Positions 7,927-13,144 of a DNA stretch of 13,144 bases are shown here, one piece after another (the first letter of the stretch is position 1; every line of letters starts with the position of its first letter). The position numbers and the translations under genes are program-made. The stretch is from NCBI GenBank assembly GCA_035938875.1, contig DASZGL010000056.1:1-13144 (forward strand), read 5' to 3'. A model generated the notes under the pieces. It did not search any database. It saw only the letters and a list, made by a program, of their open reading frames with translations, and was not told the origin of the DNA. The stretch is from DASZGL01 sp035938875. GTDB taxonomy: Bacteria > Chloroflexota > Dormibacteria > Aeolococcales > Aeolococcaceae.

Positions 7927-9117
7927 TCAACGCCGCACCATCCGCTCGACAGCGCTGAGGAGTCGGGAAAGCACCGCAGGCCATCCGTACTCGTCAAGGA
8001 TGTACTCGCGCCCCGACGCGGCCATTCGCGCGCGGATGGCGGCATCATTCTGGAAGAGCGACACAGCTTCGCTGAACTCCTCGGCGGACTCGACCCAGAC
8101 GCCTCCGCCGCCGCGTTGACAGTGTTCGCGAGTCACCGCGCAGCCGGCGTGAACGATCGCCGGCGTGCCACTCAGCCATCCCTCGGCGATGGCGTAGGAG
8201 AAGCTCTCGTTGAGCGACAGCTGGCCGACGGCGAGCGAGGCCGCCATCACCTCGAGCTTCTCCTCCTGCGACACGACACCAAGATCGAGGACGAGCTCCC
8301 GCGCGAAGGCGGGAGCCTCCGCCGGCCCGCTGCCGACAGTCGCCAGGCGCACCGGCCGGGCAGCCGCGATCGCCACCGAGTGGGCTGCAACCCACGAAGC
8401 CAGCAGGGGGAAGTTCTTGGCCCTCTCGCGGCGCCCGGCGTAGGCGATCAGGTCACCCTGGCCGCGATGACGGCTTCGCCAGGCTTCGCCACTGGGGGCC
8501 GGCGACGGTTCGGCAAAACCGCAACCGACCACCTGGTGTTCGGGGAGCGAGGCACCGAGCAACCGCTCGGCGAGGCGCATCTCCGCGGGGCTGTTGAACA
8601 TCAGTCCGGCCGGCGCACGCAGAGCGTCCTGAATGACACCGAATCGCGCGTACACCTCGTCGTGCAGGCAGGGGATGACGATGCTTCGCTCCGGCCGCAC
8701 GGCCACGCCGAAGACGGTGCTGGCGAAGAGATACGGGGCGAAGAGAAGTGCGTCGAGACGGTCAGCCGCGGGCGCAATCGCGCCGAGCAGGTCGTCGCTG
8801 TACCCGGTGTTCTCGACCCAGACTCGTTGGCCTTCGGCGTCGAGGTCGAAGCCGGCGTCCATGCGTGCGTGCAGGTTGGCCATCAGGCCGTGGTCTCGCG
8901 GCCGCGTCACCGTAAAACGGTGCACGGTGACACCCTCGATGACGCGCGTTCCTGCTGGAAGCTCATTGCGCCACGTGTAGTGGCTGCGCGCGCAGGTCGT
9001 CAGCACCTCGACGTGGTGACCCGCGGCGGCAAGGTGCTCCGCCTGGTCGCGGACCAGGGTCTCGACGCCGCCGACGATATCCCGCCCGTAGCGGGGAACG
9101 ATGAAGCCGAGCCTCAT
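7927..9117 (-). CDS. GT4-type glycosyltransferase, first of the quartet
   Basis: A 396-residue GT-B enzyme beginning MRLGFIVPRYGRDIVGG, with the glycine-rich loop right after the start. This supports ATG 9117 rather than the much longer upstream extension of the frame, which would run through the neighbouring gene. VEVLTTCARSHYTWRN (36-51) is shared with the paralogue at 4495-5721. AYAGRRERAKNF (225-236) carries R230 and K234 at the donor phosphate site. The EX7E pair is E304 and E312 in ESFSYAIAE. The C-terminus YGWPAVLSRLLSAVE also matches the paralogue. It shares ATGA with the stop of the small upstream gene. Likely role: early sugar transfer in the same glycan as its three neighbours; exact chemistry unknown. 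Confidence 0.9.
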   Translation of the reverse strand: MRLGFIVPRYGRDIVGGVETLVRDQAEHLAAAGHHVEVLTTCARSHYTWRNELPAGTRVIEGVTVHRFTVTRPRDHGLMANLHARMDAGFDLDAEGQRVWVENTGYSDDLLGAIAPAADRLDALLFAPYLFASTVFGVAVRPERSIVIPCLHDEVYARFGVIQDALRAPAGLMFNSPAEMRLAERLLGASLPEHQVVGCGFAEPSPAPSGEAWRSRHRGQGDLIAYAGRRERAKNFPLLASWVAAHSVAIAAARPVRLATVGSGPAEAPAFARELVLDLGVVSQEEKLEVMAASLAVGQLSLNESFSYAIAEGWLSGTPAIVHAGCAVTREHCQRGGGGVWVESAEEFSEAVSLFQNDAAIRARMAASGREYILDEYGWPAVLSRLLSAVERMVRR

Positions 9118-9542
9118 GCCTCCTCGGGGCCGCTCGACGATGGCGGCACTCCAGGCCGCTGGTCGGCTCCGCCGCGCTGCGCGGCCTCGAGCCTGGCGAC
9201 GCGTGCCTCGAGGTCGTAGATGCGGCGCACGACCCCGAAGTTGAATCGGGTCTGATCCTCGGTCACCGGGCGCACGTACCAGGCGACGCTGCGGCGGATG
9301 AGCCGCTTGGCGAAGACGACGCCGCGGCCGCCGAGACGGCGACCGGACACCAGGGGACGCACGGTCTCGAGAGGCGCCTGCGCCTCCAGCGGCGGTTCGG
9401 CATCGATGGGTGCGAACTCTGCCTCGAGTCGGTCGAGCAGATCCTGCGGATAGTCGCCTGCGGCGCGCCGCCGGGCCACGGTCGCCTTGATCTCCGCCAC
9501 CACGGCTGCGGCATCGAATCGCGGCTCTGGGCTTTCGGTCAT
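9114..9542 (-). CDS. Small basic coiled-coil protein heading the glycosyltransferase operon
   Basis: A 142-residue protein of unproven function. The N-terminal part (10-45) is a predicted helical segment with EIKATVARRRAAGDYPQDLL. A variable Pro/Glu-rich linker (47-62) follows. Next is a strongly basic amphipathic stretch, KRLIRRSVAWYVRPV (79-93), that could lie on a membrane, then a heptad-like coiled coil (98-122, ending LEARVARLEA). The tail is Gly/Pro/Ser-rich. I recall the same order of segments in front of methyltransferase or glycosyltransferase domains in actinobacterial polysaccharide clusters, so this may be a free-standing scaffold or anchoring module; that is inference. The start at 9542 is chosen because the upstream extension is arginine-rich and lacks family character. 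No ribosome site is seen, so it may be leaderless. It is coupled by ATGA to the next gene. Confidence 0.75.
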   Translation of the reverse strand: MTESPEPRFDAAAVVAEIKATVARRRAAGDYPQDLLDRLEAEFAPIDAEPPLEAQAPLETVRPLVSGRRLGGRGVVFAKRLIRRSVAWYVRPVTEDQTRFNFGVVRRIYDLEARVARLEAAQRGGADQRPGVPPSSSGPEEA

Positions 9543-9550
9543 GGGCCGCG

Positions 9551-9556
9551 AGGGTA
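9551..9556 (-). promoter_or_regulatory. Possible -10 element (TACCCT) for the glycosyltransferase operon
   Basis: TACCCT fits the TANNNT actinobacterial -10 pattern and ends eight bases before the ATG at 9542. That would make the operon transcript leaderless, in line with the missing ribosome site. The -35 region is weak (TTGGGC at 15 bp spacing). One short motif in GC-rich DNA is thin evidence. Confidence 0.2.
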
Positions 9557-9685
9557 CTGCTTGGAGCACCGGCCCAAGGGCGCAGCGGAACCGTCGCGTT
9601 CGTGATGAGACGGTGACGCGGTCGTCTGAGGTCGCGCGACGACGTGGCCAGAGAATCGGACGCAGGAAGCATCCCTCCCGATCTC

Positions 9686-9689
9686 GGAG
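9686..9689 (+). promoter_or_regulatory. Ribosome binding site deciding the start of the FG-GAP gene
   Basis: GGAG lies five bases before ATG 9695. It selects this ATG, which begins a clean signal peptide, over the in-frame GTG at 9644, whose 17 extra residues are polar and would bury the signal sequence. No convincing promoter is seen on the plus strand between 9543 and 9685. Confidence 0.6.
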
Positions 9690-9694
9690 CCCCA

Positions 9695-11911
9695 ATGCAG
9701 TTTCGTCACCGACTTCTTCTCCTTGCCGCGGGCGCCACCGTGTTTCTGCCCTCGGCGGTCCTTCCTCGGCACGCCGCGGCAGCGTCGACGGCTCCCGCGT
9801 TCCGCTACGACATCCACGTCAACGGCACGCACGTGTGCACCGCCGGCGGCGAGTTCCCCCAGTTCACCAGTAGCCCCGCGGTCGGTGATCTCTACCACGA
9901 CGGCGGCCGTGAGATCGTCGAGGCCTTTCCCGATGGCCACGTGCGTGCCTACCGCGCGTCGGACGCCGCGCTGCTCTGGGATCGCGACACCGGCGACATG
10001 GTGTCGGCCAGCCCCACCCTCGCCGACCTGGACAACAACGGCCGCCTCTGGGTGATCGTTCCGTCGTGGAGCGGCTGGGTCAATGTCTGGGACCCCTGGG
10101 GTAACGAGCGCGCCGGATGGCCGCGGCACAGCCTCTACGGGCACCTGCCTCAGGTCAGCCCCGCCTACTACTCCTCGGCAGCCGTCGGCGACGTCTACGG
10201 CGACGGCCGCAAGGAGATCTTCGCCTCCGCCCTCGACCTCTACACGTACGGCTGGAACGCCGACGGCTCGCTGCTCCCCAACTGGCCCCGGGTCGTCTAC
10301 GACAGCGCGTTTGCCACGCCGGCTCTGGCGGACCTGGAGCACCAGCACCGGCTCGACATCGTCACCCCGTCGGACGCCTCCAGCCAGCAGGGCGTCAACG
10401 GCCACTACTGGGCGTGGCGCCCAGACGGCAGCCTGCTCTTCGACCACCCCGTTGACACCACTCCGTGGGCGTCGCCGCTGATCGACAACTTCGGTGACGG
10501 CAACTTCGCGATCGACAACGGCACGGCGCCCTTCACCGGCGGCGGGCACTATGTCCTCGGCCTCAACCAGAACGGCGGCACCCGCGGTGGCTTCCCCTAT
10601 GCCACCGGCGCGGGGAGCCTGGGATCGCCAGCGTCCGGCGATCTCTACGGCGACGGCCAGCACGAGATCGTCCACGAGACCGCCGACGGCATGCTCCAAG
10701 GGCTGACCGGAAGCGGTCAGACGCTGCTCGGATTCCCGGTCACCCTTCCCAACCCGCCGGCCCCGGCATCGCGTCAGCCCGCGTACTACCTCGGCGGCCC
10801 GGTCATCGCGCCGGTCGACAGTGCCGGGCGCAACGGCATCTGGGCGCCGGCGGCCTACACGGTGTCAGGCTTTGACGTCGCACCCGGCGGTGTCACCCAG
10901 GTGGCCACCCTGGCAACCCCGGGCATCGGCTACGCGAGCCCCACGGTGGCCGACCTCGGCGGCGGCCATCTCAGCCTGCTGGCCGCCTCTGAGGACACCT
11001 CCCAGGTCTGCGGCCAGGCGGGCAGCTGGCACATCACCGTCTGGACCCTGCCGGGGACCGGCGCGGCCATGCCAGGCGGGGCGTGGCCGACCTTCCACGG
11101 CAACATGGCCCGTAGCGGGAGCAACCTCGGGCTGGGCCCGCCCCCGCAGCACGGCTACTGGCTGGTGGCGTCGGACGGCGGCATCTTCCCCTTCGGCAGC
11201 GCCCCCGGCTACGGCTCGACCGGAGGCATCCACCTCAACCAGCCGATCGTCGGCATGGCACGGACACCGGACGGCGGCGGCTACTGGCTGGTGGCCTCGG
11301 ACGGCGGCATCTTCCCCTTCGGTGACGCCGTCGGCTACGGCAGCACCGGCAACATCCACCTCCACCAGCCCATCGTCGGCATCGCCGCGGTGCCCCACGG
11401 GCGCGGCTACTACATGGTGGCGTCCGACGGCGGCATCTTCCCCTTCGGCCCCGACGCCGTCGGCTACGGCTCGACGGGCAACATCCGCCTCAACCAGCCG
11501 ATCGTCGGCATGACGGTCACCCCCGACGGTGGTGGCTACTGGCTGGTGGCCTCCGACGGGGGCATCTTCCCCTTTGGCGACGCTCCTGGCTACGGCTCGA
11601 CCGGCGGCATCCGCCTCAACCAGCCGATCGTGGGCATGGCCGCCAACCCGCAGGGTGGTGGCTACTGGATGGTGGCGTCCGACGGCGGCATCTTCCCCTT
11701 CGGTCCCAACGCTCCCGGCTACGGCAGCACCGGCAACATCCGGCTGAACCAGCCGATCGTCGCGATGGCCGTCACCGATGACGGGCGCGGCTACTACATG
11801 GTGGCGTCCGACGGCGGCATCTTCCCCTTCGGTCCATCCGCCGGCGGCTACGGCTCGGTGGGCGGACTGACGCTCGCGAAGCCGATCGTCGGCATGGCGG
11901 TGACCAGGTGA
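9695..11911 (+). CDS. Secreted FG-GAP/VCBS-type beta-propeller protein with C-terminal repeat tail
   Basis: A 738-residue exported protein of unknown ligand. Residues 1-30 are a signal peptide (MQFRHRLLLLAAGATVFL, then AAA/AS). Residues about 55-475 form repeating FG-GAP-like blades. Each carries an SPAVGDL-type strand followed by an Asp/Gly calcium-loop sequence: DLYHDGGREI (65-74), DLDNNGR, DVYGDGRKEI, DLEHQHRLDI, DLYGDGQHEI and DLGGGHLSL. The domain closes with WPTFHGNMARSGSN, typical of such propellers. Residues 487-738 are six tail units of the same family as in the peptidase and the CAP protein. There is no catalytic motif, so binding or adhesion at the cell surface is the best guess. 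It is divergent from the glycosyltransferase operon. Its TGA overlaps the ATG of the CAP gene (TGATG), so the two are probably co-translated. Confidence 0.92.
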   Translation: MQFRHRLLLLAAGATVFLPSAVLPRHAAAASTAPAFRYDIHVNGTHVCTAGGEFPQFTSSPAVGDLYHDGGREIVEAFPDGHVRAYRASDAALLWDRDTGDMVSASPTLADLDNNGRLWVIVPSWSGWVNVWDPWGNERAGWPRHSLYGHLPQVSPAYYSSAAVGDVYGDGRKEIFASALDLYTYGWNADGSLLPNWPRVVYDSAFATPALADLEHQHRLDIVTPSDASSQQGVNGHYWAWRPDGSLLFDHPVDTTPWASPLIDNFGDGNFAIDNGTAPFTGGGHYVLGLNQNGGTRGGFPYATGAGSLGSPASGDLYGDGQHEIVHETADGMLQGLTGSGQTLLGFPVTLPNPPAPASRQPAYYLGGPVIAPVDSAGRNGIWAPAAYTVSGFDVAPGGVTQVATLATPGIGYASPTVADLGGGHLSLLAASEDTSQVCGQAGSWHITVWTLPGTGAAMPGGAWPTFHGNMARSGSNLGLGPPPQHGYWLVASDGGIFPFGSAPGYGSTGGIHLNQPIVGMARTPDGGGYWLVASDGGIFPFGDAVGYGSTGNIHLHQPIVGIAAVPHGRGYYMVASDGGIFPFGPDAVGYGSTGNIRLNQPIVGMTVTPDGGGYWLVASDGGIFPFGDAPGYGSTGGIRLNQPIVGMAANPQGGGYWMVASDGGIFPFGPNAPGYGSTGNIRLNQPIVAMAVTDDGRGYYMVASDGGIFPFGPSAGGYGSVGGLTLAKPIVGMAVTR
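11153..11908 (+). repeat. Tail repeat array of the FG-GAP protein (six units, complete)
   Basis: Units start at 11153, 11279, 11405, 11534, 11660 and 11789, with lengths of 42, 42, 43, 42, 43 and 40 residues. Unit ends run ARTPDGG, AAVPHGR, TVTPDGG, AANPQGG, AVTDDGR and the terminal AVTR. The last unit is divergent (GGLTLAKPIV) and looks like a capping unit, so this is the only complete array in the window. Units 1-4 match the inverted copy at 149-655 with about 24 mismatches in 507 nt by hand count, including exact stretches of about 80 and 75 nt. Confidence 0.95.
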
Positions 11912-13144
11912 TGGCGTTCGGCAGGCGTCACCGGCTCGGGGCGATCGCGCTGAGCGCATGCGTGCTCGCCGCACTTGGCACGGCGACGCTGGGCGCGACC
12001 TTCACGACCCACGCACGGGCCGATGCGACGTTCGACAGCGACCTGTTCTCGCTCATCAACCAGGACCGCGCCTCGGCCGGGCTGGCTCCGCTGCAGTGGG
12101 ATCCGCAGCTGGCGAGCATTGGTGAAGGCGGCGCCTATGGCGGCTGCGGATTCAATGTCAACGGTCGCGCCAACGACATGCTCGAACGCAACTACTTCGC
12201 GCACACCATCGCCGGATGCGGCTCCCAGAACGTCTTCTCGATGATGAATGCCGACGGTATCGGCTACCGGTCTGCGGGCGAGAACATCTCGTGGGTGGCG
12301 GGGATCACCGATCCCGCATCGGCTGCGCAGTGGGTCAACACCGGCTACATGAACAGCCCGGGTCACCGCGCCAACATCCTCAACCCGTCCTTCACTCGCG
12401 CCGCCGTGGGCTCAGCACTGACCGCACCGGGTCAAACATGGAGCGGCGGCGGATCAACGCAGACCAACGTGTACGTGTCGGACGAGGAGTTCATCGACGC
12501 GACCACGCCCTTGCCCCCGCAACCGGCGCCTCAATCGCAGGCTCCGTATGCCCACGGCTATTGGCTGGTCGCCCGCGACGGCGGCGTATTCCCCTTCGGC
12601 AACGCCCCTGGATACGGCTCAGCGGGCGGCATGCGGTTGAGCGCACCCGTCGTCGGCATGGCCCGCACGCCCGACGGCGGCGGCTACTGGCTCGCCGCGG
12701 CCGACGGCGGTGTCTTTCCCTTCGGTGACGCCCCGGGGTACGGCTCCGCCGGCAACCTACGCCTCTCCGCACCGATCGTCGCCATCGCCGCAGTTCCCCA
12801 CGGCCGTGGCTATTACCTCGTCGCCGGCGACGGCGGCGTGTTCCCCTTCGGGCCCGACGCCGCCGGCTACGGCAGCACCGGCAACATCCGTTTGAACCGG
12901 CCGATCGTCGGCATGGCGGTCACCCCGGATGGTGGTGGCTACTGGTTGGTGGCGTCCGACGGCGGCATCTTCCCCTTCGGCGACGCCGCGGGCTACGGCA
13001 GCGCCGGCAACATCCGCCTGAACAAGCCGATCGTGGGCATGGGTGCCAACCCACAGGGTGGCGGCTACTGGTTGGTGGCGTCCGACGGCGGCATATTTCC
13101 CTTCGGCCCCAACGCTCCTGGCTACGGATCGGCGGGAAACCTCA
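11911..13144 (+). CDS. Secreted CAP/SCP-domain (YkwD-like) protein with C-terminal repeat tail, 3' end beyond window
   Basis: The frame is open from ATG 11911 to the window edge (411 codons), so the C-terminus is missing. Residues 1-38 form a signal peptide ending THARA. Residues 42-195 are a CAP (cysteine-rich secretory/antigen 5/PR-1) domain. It has LINQDRASAGLAPLQWDPQL (48-67), first cavity His H98 in NYFAHT, Glu E124 in AGENI, and second His H152 in MNSPGHRANILNP. These are the canonical metal/cavity residues of the bacterial YkwD branch. C79 and C103 could form a disulfide. A Pro/Gln linker (200-212) leads to tail units from G216. The start codon overlaps the upstream stop (TGATG). Bacterial CAP proteins are secreted and mostly of unknown biochemical role. 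It probably shares expression and location with the FG-GAP protein. Confidence 0.93.
   Translation, partial: MAFGRRHRLGAIALSACVLAALGTATLGATFTTHARADATFDSDLFSLINQDRASAGLAPLQWDPQLASIGEGGAYGGCGFNVNGRANDMLERNYFAHTIAGCGSQNVFSMMNADGIGYRSAGENISWVAGITDPASAAQWVNTGYMNSPGHRANILNPSFTRAAVGSALTAPGQTWSGGGSTQTNVYVSDEEFIDATTPLPPQPAPQSQAPYAHGYWLVARDGGVFPFGNAPGYGSAGGMRLSAPVVGMARTPDGGGYWLAAADGGVFPFGDAPGYGSAGNLRLSAPIVAIAAVPHGRGYYLVAGDGGVFPFGPDAAGYGSTGNIRLNRPIVGMAVTPDGGGYWLVASDGGIFPFGDAAGYGSAGNIRLNKPIVGMGANPQGGGYWLVASDGGIFPFGPNAPGYGSAGNL
12556..13144 (+). repeat. Tail repeat array of the CAP protein (four full units plus part of a fifth)
   Basis: Units start at 12556, 12682, 12808, 12937 and 13063, with lengths 42-42-43-42. 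Unit ends run ARTPDGG, AAVPHGR, AVTPDGG, ANPQGG, the same order as in the other two arrays. Units 1 and 2 are diverged (DGGVFPFG, LRLSAPIV), while units 3-5 move back to the common DGGIFPFG and IRLN form. It is in direct orientation to the array at 11153 and inverted relative to that at 1-655. Confidence 0.95.

Noticed and set aside
7919..7984. Upstream ATG for the third-read glycosyltransferase frame
   Set aside because: It would overlap the preceding gene by 58 nt and add residues unlike the family; GTG at 7918 sits right before the conserved HQLLP start.
8116..9219. Plus-strand open frame of 367 codons
   Set aside because: Antisense shadow of the glycosyltransferase at 7927-9117, which carries full GT4 motifs.
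9118..9672. Long N-terminal extension of the first glycosyltransferase frame
   Set aside because: The extension is arginine/proline-rich and runs through the small coiled-coil gene in another frame; the conserved enzyme start is at 9117.
10865..11974. Minus-strand open frame of 369 codons with regular VGGHQPVATT-like repeats
   Set aside because: Its periodicity mirrors the sense-strand tail units; the same antisense pattern appears at 410-694. No start context or family support.
1..13144. Defence system, prophage, toxin-antitoxin or transposon
   Set aside because: No nuclease, integrase, transposase, phage structural or toxin motif was seen in any supported gene.

Overview
The DNA is GC-rich (roughly two thirds G+C by eye), almost fully coding and without tRNA, rRNA, CRISPR or insertion-sequence signals. 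Three secreted proteins carry tails of the 42-43 residue repeat GYWLVASDGGIFPFG...LNQPIVGMA.TPDGG. Such tails are common in uncultured Acidimicrobiia and other high-GC soil actinobacteria and in Dormibacterota-like lineages, so I suggest that kind of organism. This is inference from protein style; no marker here fixes the phylum.

Layout. (1) 1-2404, minus: a secreted S53 (sedolisin/kumamolisin) peptidase with pro-domain, complete catalytic set and a C-terminal repeat array that runs off the left edge. (2) 2405-2501: a short gap with a GC inverted repeat and a possible promoter for the peptidase. (3) 2502-9542, minus: a tight seven-gene operon, read from right to left. It holds a small coiled-coil protein, four GT4-type glycosyltransferases, tryptophanyl-tRNA synthetase (trpS) and a SAM-dependent methyltransferase. 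Genes overlap by 4-8 nt or are 8-21 nt apart. (4) 9543-9694: a divergent intergenic region. (5) 9695-13144, plus: a secreted FG-GAP-type beta-propeller protein with six tail repeats, coupled through TGATG to a secreted CAP/SCP (YkwD-like) protein with the same tail, cut off by the right edge.

How the genes fit. The four glycosyltransferases and the coiled-coil protein look like a surface-polysaccharide or glycan assembly set, with the methyltransferase possibly modifying a glycan or lipid. The flanking genes encode exported proteins with unrelated heads (protease, propeller, CAP) on one shared tail type, which may be a cell-surface or glycan-binding module.

Most notable signal. The tail-coding DNA of the peptidase (minus) and of the propeller protein (plus) are nearly identical inverted repeats of about 0.5 kb (about 95% by hand count). 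They flank the whole glycosyltransferase operon. Recombination between them would invert about 10.5 kb and exchange tails between the two secreted proteins without breaking either reading frame.
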